From contig NZ_CP080544.1 of NCBI RefSeq assembly GCF_019551435.1, forward strand, positions 186,001 through 250,000: 64,000 nucleotides of DNA, given 5' to 3'. Shown here one piece after another: positions 1 to 7,864 of this stretch. Numbering within the stretch: position 1 is the first letter of the stretch; every line of letters starts with the position of its first letter. This stretch comes from Lysobacter soyae (GTDB lineage Bacteria; Pseudomonadota; Gammaproteobacteria; Xanthomonadales; Xanthomonadaceae). Below the pieces are notes generated by a model. It was not told where the DNA came from. It saw only the letters and a list, made by a program, of their open reading frames with translations, and ran no database searches. The position numbers were made by a program, and so were the translations under genes.

Positions 1-1008
1 CGCTTGTCGGAGTTGACCCAGGGCAACGAACAGCGCATGGGCGAGTTGCGGCATTCATTGGAAACGCAACTCAAGGCCCTCCAGGCCGACAACGCGCAGA
101 AGCTCGAGAAGATGCGCGAGACCGTGGATGAAAAACTGCAATCCACCTTGGAGACACGTTTCAACGCCTCATTCGGCATGATTTCCGAGCGCTTGGAATC
201 GGTGCAACGCGGCCTGGGCGAAATGCAACAACTGGCCTCCGATGTCGGAAGTTTGCAGCGCGTCCTCACCAACGTGAAGCAGCGCGGTACCTTTGGTGAA
301 ACCCAATTGGGCGCCCTGCTCGAAGATGTGTTGACGATGGATCAGTACGCGGCCAACGTGGCCACCCTGCCCGGTTCGGCAGAGCGCGTGGAGTTTGCGA
401 TCCGTATGCCCGGCCCCAAAGACAGCGGTCAAATCTGGCTGCCGATCGATGCCAAATTCCCGCGCGAAGATTACGAACGCCTGGTGGAAGCGCAAGAAAA
501 AGCCGATGTCGACGGCGCGCACGCCGCGGGTGCCGCGTTGGAACGCCGATTGCGCGACGAAGCGAAGAAAATCCGTGAAAAGTACGTCGGGCCGCCACAC
601 ACCACGGATTTTGCGTTGCTCTTCCTGCCCACCGAGGGGCTGTATGCGGAAGCCATCCGGCGTCCCGGTTTGTTCGAAGACATCCAACGCACGCATCGCA
701 TCACCTTGGTCGGACCGACCACCTTGCTGGCGGTCTTGAACGCGTTGCAAATGGGCTTCAGAACCTTGGCCATCGAAAAGCGCTCGAGCGAAGTCTGGCA
801 AACGTTGGGTCAGGTCAAAACCGAGTTCGGGAAATTCGGTGCCACCCTCGATGCCGTCAAAAAGAAGCTGACCGAGGCCAGCAACAAGATCGACGAAACC
901 GGCGTGCGTTCACGCGTGCTCGAACGCAAGTTGCGCGACGTCGAGGCATTGCCGTATCCAGAGGACGCGGCCGAACTGCAGTTGCCGGCAGCCGACGACG
1001 ACGCGTGA
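1..1008 (+). CDS. rmuC: DNA recombination protein RmuC, 3' part
   Basis: The reading frame is open from the first base of the window, so the true start lies upstream and only the last ~335 residues are present; the family is usually 450-510 residues. RmuC proteins carry a long coiled coil followed by a conserved nuclease-like domain and are implicated in limiting inversions at short inverted repeats. Here the first ~75 residues are charged and helical, consistent with the end of the coiled coil. The conserved core follows, with the stretches GTFGETQLGALLEDVL, LPIDAKFP and TDFALLFLPTEGLYAEA, which are characteristic. The gene is convergent with mlaA, with only seven bases between stop codons and no obvious terminator. 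Confidence 0.93.
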   Translation, partial: RLSELTQGNEQRMGELRHSLETQLKALQADNAQKLEKMRETVDEKLQSTLETRFNASFGMISERLESVQRGLGEMQQLASDVGSLQRVLTNVKQRGTFGETQLGALLEDVLTMDQYAANVATLPGSAERVEFAIRMPGPKDSGQIWLPIDAKFPREDYERLVEAQEKADVDGAHAAGAALERRLRDEAKKIREKYVGPPHTTDFALLFLPTEGLYAEAIRRPGLFEDIQRTHRITLVGPTTLLAVLNALQMGFRTLAIEKRSSEVWQTLGQVKTEFGKFGATLDAVKKKLTEASNKIDETGVRSRVLERKLRDVEALPYPEDAAELQLPAADDDA

Positions 1009-1015
1009 AATATTC

Positions 1016-2086
1016 TCAGTAAGCCGGCGGACGCGAGACGCCGCGGCGCGGTTTTATCTTTTTGTTCTTCTTCGGCGTCGGTGCGGGCTTCGCCATTTCC
1101 GCCATCGGCACCGGTGCGGTCAGCAGATACGCGGGGACGCCTTTGTCATCGTCGTCATCGTCGCCGAAGATCTGAAAACTGCGACGCTGCATCCAGGAAT
1201 CGCGATAGAGCAGATAGTCGTCGGCGGCACCTTCGCGCATGCTGTCGACCGACAACAGCTGGGTGCGGATATCCACGACCTGGAGCACACCGATACCGGT
1301 TTGCGATTCGGGATCGAAATGACGCGTCGGATTCAACGGGCGATCCACCACCATGCCAACGACATCACGCAGGGTGCGCGGGCCGAACATCGGCAATTCC
1401 ACATAGCGCGATTGTTTCCAACCCCAGGTGCCCAAGGTTTGACCGAAGTCTTCCTGTTCACTCGGAATATTGATCTTGCTTGCCGGATCGAGCAGACCGC
1501 CCAAACCGAAGGTCGAGTTCAGCGCGAAACGCATCGTGGCATTGGCCGCGATGTCGGGCTTGCCTTGCAACAACGCATTGATGACAGTGATGGGTTGGCT
1601 CAAATTTCGGAAGAAGTTGCTGATGCCGGTGCGGATCGGGCGCGGCACGACACGGATGTAGGCCTTGGCCACCGGCCGCAAAATGGCGCGATCAATCACG
1701 TTGTTGAATTCGTGGACTTTGCGATTGTATTTTTCCCACGGATCGCGAATTTGCGACACCACGCCGCCGTCGACGCTGTCGTCGTCTTCGGCGTTGCCAT
1801 AGAGCACATTGAAATCGGCTTCCGCTTCGCCGGCTGCATCTGTGGGGGCGGAAGGTTTGGCAGTAGCTGTAACTGTTGCTTCGGTTTTCGCGTCGGTGAC
1901 CGGCGTCGAATCGCCCGCCTCAACCCGTGCCGTGTTTGCCGTGGCAGAAGCTTCTACGCCGTCAGTGACTTCAGATGAAACTGCCACTTGTTCAGGCGTG
2001 CCCGACACATGGCCCACAGGCCGTGTTGCACATGCGGAAAGCGCAAAAGCAAGTGCAGCGATAGCGGCAACGTGGCGCAAGGTCAT
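1016..2086 (-). CDS. mlaA: MlaA (VacJ) outer-membrane lipoprotein
   Basis: Outer-membrane component of the Mla system, which removes misplaced phospholipid from the outer leaflet and hands it to periplasmic MlaC. Signal peptide with lipobox LSAC, so Cys19 is the likely lipidated residue. The conserved VacJ domain begins near Asp115 (DPWEKYNRKVHEFN) and includes GISNFFRNL and FGLGGLLDPA. At 356 residues it is about 100 longer than E. coli MlaA (251); the extra part is an Ala/Thr/Glu/Asp-rich linker at about residues 20-112. A run of six Asp sits near the C-terminal end of the domain. It is the last gene of the mlaFEDCBA operon, 12 bases after mlaB, whereas in E. coli mlaA is unlinked. Confidence 0.95.
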   Translation of the reverse strand: MTLRHVAAIAALAFALSACATRPVGHVSGTPEQVAVSSEVTDGVEASATANTARVEAGDSTPVTDAKTEATVTATAKPSAPTDAAGEAEADFNVLYGNAEDDDSVDGGVVSQIRDPWEKYNRKVHEFNNVIDRAILRPVAKAYIRVVPRPIRTGISNFFRNLSQPITVINALLQGKPDIAANATMRFALNSTFGLGGLLDPASKINIPSEQEDFGQTLGTWGWKQSRYVELPMFGPRTLRDVVGMVVDRPLNPTRHFDPESQTGIGVLQVVDIRTQLLSVDSMREGAADDYLLYRDSWMQRRSFQIFGDDDDDDKGVPAYLLTAPVPMAEMAKPAPTPKKNKKIKPRRGVSRPPAY

Positions 2087-2098
2087 GACGTGATTTTC

Positions 2099-2380
2099 TT
2101 AGGCGGTGAATCGCAAATGCGGGTCCAAGCGATAGGCTTGGCGAAGTGCGTCCAAGTGCGCAGGGAGCCCGTGGACTTCGGCGGACGCTTGATTATCCTG
2201 CAGCTTTGAGAGCATCGCCAGTGCCGCGCTGTCGGCCGAGGTCAATCCGGTCAAGTCGAGCACGTTGTATCGAAGACGACACACCTCCGCCCAAAGTGCA
2301 GCCACGTTCGAGACAGAAAGCGCCCCGGAGATTCCGAGGCGCCCGTCGGTCAACGTCGCGCGGGCGTCGTCATTGCGCAT
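2099..2380 (-). CDS. mlaB: MlaB, STAS-domain protein of the Mla transporter
   Basis: A 93-residue single STAS domain. In the Mla inner-membrane complex MlaB binds MlaF and stimulates assembly and ATPase activity. The STAS signature is visible as LDLTGLTSADSAALAMLSKL. The gene starts two bases after the mlaC stop and 12 bases before mlaA, so it is translated as part of the operon; a purine-rich AAGGCGAAAG inside the mlaC 3' end can serve as ribosome binding site. Identification rests on the STAS motif plus operon position; STAS proteins alone are poorly diagnostic. Confidence 0.88.
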   Translation of the reverse strand: MRNDDARATLTDGRLGISGALSVSNVAALWAEVCRLRYNVLDLTGLTSADSAALAMLSKLQDNQASAEVHGLPAHLDALRQAYRLDPHLRFTA

Positions 2381-2382
2381 GC

Positions 2383-3030
2383 TTAGTTGGCTTTCGCCTT
2401 GATCGAGCCCGAACGCAGGTCCGCGGTCACGGCCTTGATGCCCTTTTGGCGCAACGGGGCGTCGAACTGGCTACGGAAGGTTTGCACGAACGACACGCCT
2501 TCCACCATCACGTCGAACACTTTCCAGGTGCCGCCGACTTGGTGCATCAAGTAGGTCACCGGAATCGGGTCACCGCCGGCGCGCGTCAGCTCGCTCACCA
2601 CGCGCACACCCTTGTTTTGCGGGAGGGCGATTTCGGATTTCACGCGCGGGGTCAGCTTGGTGTTGAAATCGAGCAGCGAGCTGCCGTAACGCTGCATCAG
2701 GCTGTCAGCCAAGGCGTCGCTGAACGCGCGAACGTCGGCATCGGATGCGCCACGACCGTTGACGCCCAGCACCAAACGGCCGGCGTAATCACGATCGAAC
2801 ATCTGATTGAATTCGGAATACACGAAGCTGTTCAAGGCTGCGCGGTTTTTCTTGAATTCGGCACGACGCTTCTCAAGCGTGGTCAGGACGCGCGTGGTAT
2901 TGCTCAACACCAGTTGCGACGGTGCGCCGAGTTTGGCGCTCGCCGTTGCCGGTGCAGCGGCCAACGCCATGGTCGGCGCCACGGTCATGGCGGCCGCGCT
3001 CAGGGCAACAGACAAAATCAACTTCTTCAT
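2383..3030 (-). CDS. mlaC: MlaC periplasmic phospholipid-binding protein
   Basis: Soluble periplasmic shuttle that carries phospholipid between MlaA at the outer membrane and the MlaFEDB complex. The 215-residue product has a clear signal peptide (positive MKK, hydrophobic Ala-rich core to about residue 24-25). The mature part has the MlaC/Ttg2D pattern: FNQMFDRDYAGRLVLG, then VSELTRAGGDPIPVTYLM and WKVFDVMVEGVSFVQTFRSQF. The start codon overlaps the end of mlaD by four bases (ATGA), which implies translational coupling. Confidence 0.95.
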   Translation of the reverse strand: MKKLILSVALSAAAMTVAPTMALAAAPATASAKLGAPSQLVLSNTTRVLTTLEKRRAEFKKNRAALNSFVYSEFNQMFDRDYAGRLVLGVNGRGASDADVRAFSDALADSLMQRYGSSLLDFNTKLTPRVKSEIALPQNKGVRVVSELTRAGGDPIPVTYLMHQVGGTWKVFDVMVEGVSFVQTFRSQFDAPLRQKGIKAVTADLRSGSIKAKAN

Positions 3031-3563
3031 TTTTCGGTTCCATCGGGGGTTGCGGGTGCGCTGCCGTCGGCCTCTTCGGTCGCTGCGGCATCGGACTTCG
3101 GTGCGTTATTGCTAAACATGTATTTGCTGGCAAGTTGCAGCAAATCAACGGCGGATTGGGTCATCACGATTTCGTCGCCCGCCTTCAAGACGTCCGGATC
3201 GCCACCCGGTTGCAAGCCAATGTAGGCTTCGCCGAGCAAACCGCTGGTGAATATGCCTGCGGTGGTGTCTGCAGGCAGATCCTTGAATTCAGGTTGCATC
3301 TTCAAGCTCACCACGGCGTCGAAACGCTGCGGGTCGAGTTTGATGCTGTCGACACGGCCAACGGTGACGCCGCCGATGCGCACCGGTGCGTTGTCACGCA
3401 GCTGGCCGATCGCCGTAAACCGCGCCTTCAACGTATAACCGGCGCTCTGACCGAAGCCGAACTTGCCGTTGGTGGAGGCCATGGCCAACACCAGCACGAC
3501 GGCCAAGGCGAGCAGCAGGAAGATTCCGACTGCGAATTCTGTACGGGGGGCACGCAAACTCAT
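3027..3563 (-). CDS. mlaD: MlaD, MCE-domain substrate-binding subunit
   Basis: Inner-membrane-anchored MCE protein, expected to form a hexameric ring that passes lipid between MlaC and the MlaE permease. It has one N-terminal membrane segment (about residues 10-30: FAVGIFLLLALAVVLVLAMA) and a single MCE domain at about residues 40-118 with the signature VRIGGVTVGRVDSI and GLLGEAYIGLQPGG. The C-terminal helix carries VDLLQLASKYMF. Length 178 is close to E. coli MlaD (183). A strong GAGGAGG ribosome binding site precedes the start. It follows mlaE by nine bases and overlaps mlaC by four. Confidence 0.96.
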   Translation of the reverse strand: MSLRAPRTEFAVGIFLLLALAVVLVLAMASTNGKFGFGQSAGYTLKARFTAIGQLRDNAPVRIGGVTVGRVDSIKLDPQRFDAVVSLKMQPEFKDLPADTTAGIFTSGLLGEAYIGLQPGGDPDVLKAGDEIVMTQSAVDLLQLASKYMFSNNAPKSDAAATEEADGSAPATPDGTEK

Positions 3564-3572
3564 TTTTCCTCC

Positions 3573-4325
3573 TCAGCGGAACATCAATGCCGAGAGCACA
3601 AAGTTGAACATCAGCACCATCAGCGAGGCATTGACCACGGCGCGCGTGGTGGCAACCGAGGTGCCCTCGATGGTGGGCTCGGAATGGAAGCCGACGAAAG
3701 CCGCGATCAGCGCCGCAATGGCACCAAAAATCGAGGCCTTGATGAAGGCCGGAATGAAATCGTGGCTGGCATCGACGGCATCTTTCATCACCTGCCAAAA
3801 CGTGCCGTCGTCGAGCCCGATGATGTGCACCGACTCGAACCAACCCGCGACAATCGCCGCTGCAACGAAGAACGCCACCAACAATGGAACGCACAACACG
3901 GCCGCCCAAAAACGCGGCGCCACCACTTTGGCAATGGGATCGATGGCCATCAAATTCAATGCGGTGATTTGATCGGTGGCGCGCATCAAGCCCAGCTCGG
4001 CCGCAATGGAGGAACCGGCGCGGCCGATGAACAGCAACGCGGTCAACACCGGCGCCAATTCCCGATACAGCCCGAGGCCCAGCATCGCGCTGACCTGGTT
4101 GCTCGCGCCGTAGGTATCCAGTGCGCGATAGCCCAACAAGGTGACCGACAAGCCGACAAAGGCACCGCCGACCAGAATGATCGGCAATGAACGCGCACCG
4201 ATCTTGTAGATCTCGCGCACGAATTCGCGCAACAAAGCCGGAGTCGGCACCGAGGCGCGCAACACGGCGAAGAAGAACAAACCCATGCGACCGATGTCAC
4301 GGACGCCGTTGAACAACGTACTCAT
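3573..4325 (-). CDS. mlaE: MlaE permease of the phospholipid ABC transporter
   Basis: Integral-membrane permease subunit of the MlaFEDB complex, 250 residues as chosen here. Several hydrophobic segments and the family hallmark ELAPVLTALLFIGRAGSS followed by IAAELGLM are present. The frame is open further upstream, but the start at 4325 is preferred: it has a GAGG ribosome binding site eight bases upstream, overlaps the mlaF stop by four bases (ATGA), and gives the normal family N-terminus (FNGVRDIGRMGLFF). Together with mlaF, mlaD, mlaC, mlaB and mlaA it makes the whole pathway available from one transcript. Confidence 0.95.
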   Translation of the reverse strand: MSTLFNGVRDIGRMGLFFFAVLRASVPTPALLREFVREIYKIGARSLPIILVGGAFVGLSVTLLGYRALDTYGASNQVSAMLGLGLYRELAPVLTALLFIGRAGSSIAAELGLMRATDQITALNLMAIDPIAKVVAPRFWAAVLCVPLLVAFFVAAAIVAGWFESVHIIGLDDGTFWQVMKDAVDASHDFIPAFIKASIFGAIAALIAAFVGFHSEPTIEGTSVATTRAVVNASLMVLMFNFVLSALMFR

Positions 4326-5140
4326 GCGTACGACCTCGGCTGCGCATCGAAAGCAATCGGGCCATCGGCGGCGCCATCCAGGAACTGACGCACCCACGGA
4401 TCATCGCTGGCATTCAATTGCGCGGGCGATCCTTGGAACACCACCCGGCCATTCGCGATGACCACGGCGTGGTCGCAGATCGGCAGGGTTTCATGCACGT
4501 GGTGAGTGACGATCACGCTGGTCAGTCCGAGGGTTTTGTTCAAGCGCCCCATCAATTCGGTGATCACACCGGCGGCAATCGGATCGAGACCCGTGAGGGG
4601 TTCGTCGTAAATCATCAGCGGCGGATCCAAGGCCAAGGCGCGCGCCAACGCCACACGGCGCGCTTGTCCACCCGAGAGCTCGCGCGGGAACGCGTCTTTG
4701 AGGCCGCGCAAACCGACGGCATGCAATTTCAGTTCGACCAAGCGATCGATCACGTCCGTCGGCAGTCGGGTATGGGTTTCGATCGGCAAAGCCACGTTCT
4801 GCGCGACAGTCAGATCCGACAACAAGCCGTTACCCTGCAGCAGCACGCCCATCTGTTTGCGCAAGGCGAGCAGCGCGCGCGTCTTGCCGGCCGGCACCTG
4901 CGCATCAAACACAGTCACGCTGCCCTTGGCTGGTGCCAGCTCGCCCATCAGCGCAGCGAGCAAGGTCGACTTGCCGCTACCGGAGGGGCCTAGCACCGCC
5001 GTGACGCTGCCCTTCGGCACCCGGATGTCCACACCATCGAGCACGACCTGCCCGTCGCGCACCAAACGGAGCGCGCTGACATCCACAGCGATGGCGGGGA
5101 GGGCGGAGGCGGACACGGCGTCACGGACACAGGAAATCAC
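4322..5140 (-). CDS. mlaF: MlaF ATP-binding protein
   Basis: ABC ATPase that powers MlaE. Walker A GPSGSGKST at residues 51-59, signature LSGGQ at about 155-159, Walker B LMIYDEP at about 175-181, and the H-loop in SVIVTHHVHETL. Length 272. It is the first gene of the mla operon. The start shown is a GTG with AGGGG about a dozen bases upstream; another GTG 18 codons further on (at VDVSALRLVRDG) would also give a complete ABC domain, so the exact N-terminus is unsure. Confidence 0.95.
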   Translation of the reverse strand: MISCVRDAVSASALPAIAVDVSALRLVRDGQVVLDGVDIRVPKGSVTAVLGPSGSGKSTLLAALMGELAPAKGSVTVFDAQVPAGKTRALLALRKQMGVLLQGNGLLSDLTVAQNVALPIETHTRLPTDVIDRLVELKLHAVGLRGLKDAFPRELSGGQARRVALARALALDPPLMIYDEPLTGLDPIAAGVITELMGRLNKTLGLTSVIVTHHVHETLPICDHAVVIANGRVVFQGSPAQLNASDDPWVRQFLDGAADGPIAFDAQPRSYA

Positions 5141-5280
5141 CGTGAAGGATGACCCCTAAAAGCTGAATGCAGCTTATGTCTCTAAACGAAACTTTAACGA
5201 GGCGTTTCATGCCGGCGCGACAAGCGCCACCGCCGGGTAAATGACGGGCGCCGACATCGGCCGTTTTCACGACCACACGC

Positions 5281-5658
5281 ATGCGCATGTCCGACAGTGA
5301 TCACATGAATTCGAAAGCAGCAAAGACAGCGCACGGACACGACGCCATGTTCAAGAACCGCTATGCATGTGTCGCCCATTTTTCCGACCGCTATCTGGGG
5401 TCGCCGTACTATTCCGCCGGACGCGCATGGACGGACTATGCGCCCGCCTACGCCTTCGGCTACGACACCTATCAGCGCTTTCGCCACCGACAATTCGAAG
5501 AAGTGGAAGGCGAATTGCGCAGGGCCTGGGCAAAAGCACATGGCCGCTCGCGTCTGATCTGGCCGGAGGCACGCCGCGCGGTGCGCGAAACCTGGCAATT
5601 GCTCGACACCGAGTCGCCCGGTCAAATCGATCGACCCCAACGCGGTCACTGCGCCTAA
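5281..5658 (+). CDS. conserved small protein with DYAPAY motif
   Basis: A 125-residue soluble protein with no signal peptide. The region YACVAHFSDRYLGSPYYSAG...WTDYAPAYAFGYDTYQRF and the following FEEVEGELRRAWAKA...RLIWPEARRAVRETW resemble a widespread family of short hypothetical proteins in which a (Y)xDYxPAYxxG segment is followed by a charged helix; no function is established that I know of. Several in-frame ATGs occur (5281, 5287, 5305, 5347) and none has a convincing ribosome binding site, so the start is uncertain. It is divergent from mlaF and 14 bases before folE. Confidence 0.7.
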   Translation: MRMSDSDHMNSKAAKTAHGHDAMFKNRYACVAHFSDRYLGSPYYSAGRAWTDYAPAYAFGYDTYQRFRHRQFEEVEGELRRAWAKAHGRSRLIWPEARRAVRETWQLLDTESPGQIDRPQRGHCA

Positions 5659-5660
5659 TC

Positions 5661-5666
5661 TAAACT
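5661..5666 (+). promoter_or_regulatory. candidate -10 box of folE, near-leaderless
   Basis: TAAACT lies only six bases before the folE ATG at 5673 and just after the stop of the upstream gene. If used, transcription would begin at or next to the start codon. There is no Shine-Dalgarno sequence in between. The -35 is not evident. Inference only. Confidence 0.35.
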
Positions 5667-5672
5667 GTCGGC

Positions 5673-6272
5673 ATGAGTGATCAAGACGATATCCGCAATG
5701 ATGTGTCGCGTGCCGAGGCTGAAGCCGCCGTCCGCACCCTGTTGAAATGGTCGGGCGACGATCCCGAACGCGAAGGTTTGTTGGACACGCCCAAGCGCGT
5801 GGTCAAAGCCTATGCCGATTGGTTCAGTGGTTACGCCATCGATCCGGATGAATATCTCTCGCGCACCTTCGAAGAGGTCTGCGGTTACGACGAAATGATC
5901 ATCCTGCGCGACATCGAATATGAGAGCCATTGCGAACATCACATGGCACCGATCATCGGGCGCGTGCACGTGGGCTATTTGCCGAAGGGCCGTGTGGTGG
6001 GCATCAGCAAGCTCGCGCGCGTGGTTGACGCTTATGCGCGACGCTTCCAAGTACAGGAAAAAATGACGGCGCAAATCGCCAACTGCATCCAACGCGCACT
6101 GCAACCGCAAGGCGTGGCGGTGGTGGTGGAGGGTGCGCACGAATGCATGACCACACGGGGCGTGCACAAGCGCGGGGTCAGCATGCTGACCTCGAGCATG
6201 CTCGGCACATTCCGCGAAGATGCGCGCACCCGCAATGAATTCCTCCGCTTCATCGAAACCGGCCGGCGCTGA
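5673..6272 (+). CDS. folE: GTP cyclohydrolase I
   Basis: Converts GTP to 7,8-dihydroneopterin triphosphate, the entry to tetrahydrofolate and queuosine biosynthesis; cytosolic and usually a homodecamer. The 199-residue protein shows the zinc and active-site cluster SHCEHHMAP (Cys87, His89, His90) and the third zinc ligand Cys158 in HECMTTRGV, which marks the zinc-dependent type IA enzyme. The [18 protein letters not shown] stretch is also typical. queF, acting later in the queuosine route, is in this window at 29.5 kb. The 3' end overlaps the next gene by about 50 bases. Confidence 0.97.
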   Translation: MSDQDDIRNDVSRAEAEAAVRTLLKWSGDDPEREGLLDTPKRVVKAYADWFSGYAIDPDEYLSRTFEEVCGYDEMIILRDIEYESHCEHHMAPIIGRVHVGYLPKGRVVGISKLARVVDAYARRFQVQEKMTAQIANCIQRALQPQGVAVVVEGAHECMTTRGVHKRGVSMLTSSMLGTFREDARTRNEFLRFIETGRR

Positions 6273-7185
6273 GCCGCTGCACGATGTGCTGATTATCGGC
6301 GCGGGTCCTGCGGGACTCACTGCCGCGACCTATCTCGCGCGCTATCGCCGTGACATCGTGGTGGTGGATGCCGGCAAAAGCCGCGCGCGCTGGATTCCCA
6401 CCAGTCACAACTGCCCCGGGTTTCCCTTGGGCGTGGAGGGCGATCAACTCCTGAAGTGCTATCGCGATCAAGCGGCGAACTATGGTGTGGCGGTCACTGA
6501 CGGCTGCATCGCGCGTTTGGAGAAGCTGGCGGATGAGGCTTTTTGCGCCACCGCGGAAGATGGCCGGCGCTGGCAAGCGCGTTTTGTGATCCTCGCCTCG
6601 GGTGTGGTCGACGAAATGCCCGCCATGCAAGGTCTGACCGAAGCGATTGACTGCCAAGCCATTCGCCTGTGTGCGGTCTGTGATGCCTATGAGGCCAGTG
6701 ATGCGCATATCGCCGTGCTCGCACCGGTGGATGAGGGCATTCGTCATGCGCTGTTTTTGCGCAGTTATTCCGAGCGCGTTTGCGTGCTGCCCACCGACGC
6801 TGAGGCACCCGACCCCGATTTGAAAGCGGAAGCCGACGCCGCCAATGTGGCGATTCGCGCGCCGGCAACCGCGATGGCGTTGAAAGAAGGCAAGACGGAA
6901 GTTAGCTTCGGCGACGGCGCCAGCGCATTGTTTGACACGGTCTATCCCGTCTTGGGCAGCGTGGCGCAAAGCGGTTTGGCCTTGGCCCTGGGCGCGAAAC
7001 ACGACGACAACGACGAGCTCGTAGTGGGGGCTGATCTGGAGACCAGCGTGCCCGGGCTATATGCCATCGGCGATGTGGTCAGTGCCTTGAATCAAATCAG
7101 CGTGGCCGTGGGCCATGCCGCGGTTGCCGCGACGGCCATCCACCGGCGCTTGGCGCGCAATTTCCGGGAAAACCAAGACGCTTGA
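6220..7185 (+). CDS. thioredoxin-reductase-like FAD oxidoreductase with degenerate pyridine-nucleotide motif
   Basis: Flavoprotein of the thioredoxin reductase superfamily, 321 residues from this ATG (another ATG five codons later is equally plausible). The FAD dinucleotide motif GAGPAG is at residues 27-32, the redox-active pair is CAVC (Cys151, Cys154), and the C-terminal FAD motif is GLYAIGDVV followed by [18 protein letters not shown]. The segment after the CxxC that normally carries the GxGxxA/G NADPH motif reads [11 protein letters not shown], with none of the expected glycines. It may use another electron donor or bind NAD(P)H atypically. It overlaps folE, suggesting co-transcription. 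The substrate is unknown. Confidence 0.85.
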   Translation: MRAPAMNSSASSKPAGAEPLHDVLIIGAGPAGLTAATYLARYRRDIVVVDAGKSRARWIPTSHNCPGFPLGVEGDQLLKCYRDQAANYGVAVTDGCIARLEKLADEAFCATAEDGRRWQARFVILASGVVDEMPAMQGLTEAIDCQAIRLCAVCDAYEASDAHIAVLAPVDEGIRHALFLRSYSERVCVLPTDAEAPDPDLKAEADAANVAIRAPATAMALKEGKTEVSFGDGASALFDTVYPVLGSVAQSGLALALGAKHDDNDELVVGADLETSVPGLYAIGDVVSALNQISVAVGHAAVAATAIHRRLARNFRENQDA

Positions 7186-7209
7186 CAATTTTATCCGGAT
7201 ATAAATAAT
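7182..7209 (+). promoter_or_regulatory. sigma70-like promoter with palindromic operator in the spacer
   Basis: A perfect -35 TTGACA (7182-7187), a 16-base spacer and AATAAT (7204-7209) as -10, 29 bases before the start of the DUF2239 gene. The spacer holds a perfect 10-base palindrome TATCCGGATA (7192-7201). A palindrome between -35 and -10 is the usual place for a dimeric repressor to block RNA polymerase. The regulator is not identifiable from the window. Confidence 0.6.
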
Positions 7210-7238
7210 GGCCGCATCCCCCCGATCACACTGCCGCC

Positions 7239-7856
7239 ATGTCCTACTATCCCGCCACGACCCGATGCACCGCCTTCCTTGACCATGAGCGTTTGGCTTG
7301 GGGCGAACTGCGCCATGTGGCCATCAAGGTGAAACAGCGTTTCCCGCACATGGATCATGTGCCGGCACTGCTGGTTTTCAACGATCAAGACGGCACCGCC
7401 ATGGAGCTGGATCTGCGCGGCAGCGTCACCGATGTCACTCATCGTTATGCCATGAGCGCAGGCAGCGCCCACTTGGCCGCCCCCGCATCGACGCCTGAAA
7501 CCCCCCTCAAGCGCGGTCGTGGACGACCGAAACTCGGCGTGGTGCCGCGCGAAGTCACCTTGTTGCCGCGGCACTGGCAATGGTTGAACGCCCAACCCGG
7601 CGGTGCCTCGGTGGCGCTGCGGAAGCTGGTCGAAGACGCCCGAAAGCTGCACGAGGGGGCCGACCGGGTTCGACAATCTCAGGAACGCTGCTATCGTTTC
7701 ATGTCGGCGATTGCCGGCAACCTCCCGGGCTTTGAAGAAGCGACGCGTGCACTGTTCGCACGCGATTTCGCCGGTTTCGAATCCCACATCGCCATTTGGC
7801 CCGACGACATCCGCGACCACGTGTTGATGTTGGCCGGCAACGCACTTCACGCCTGA
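7239..7856 (+). CDS. DUF2239 family protein
   Basis: A 205-residue protein matching DUF2239: CTAFLDHERLAWGELRHVA at the N-terminus, LDLRGSVTDV, then GRPKLGVVPREVTLLPRHW, LNAQPGGASVALRKLV and a C-terminal LPGFEEATRALFARD ... WPDDIRDHV. The centre has KRGRGRPKLG, which resembles an AT-hook (RGRP) and could contact DNA minor groove; that is inference. It has its own promoter with a palindromic operator and no visible ribosome binding site. The biological function of the family is not established. Confidence 0.85.
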   Translation: MSYYPATTRCTAFLDHERLAWGELRHVAIKVKQRFPHMDHVPALLVFNDQDGTAMELDLRGSVTDVTHRYAMSAGSAHLAAPASTPETPLKRGRGRPKLGVVPREVTLLPRHWQWLNAQPGGASVALRKLVEDARKLHEGADRVRQSQERCYRFMSAIAGNLPGFEEATRALFARDFAGFESHIAIWPDDIRDHVLMLAGNALHA

Positions 7857-7864
7857 GATCACCC

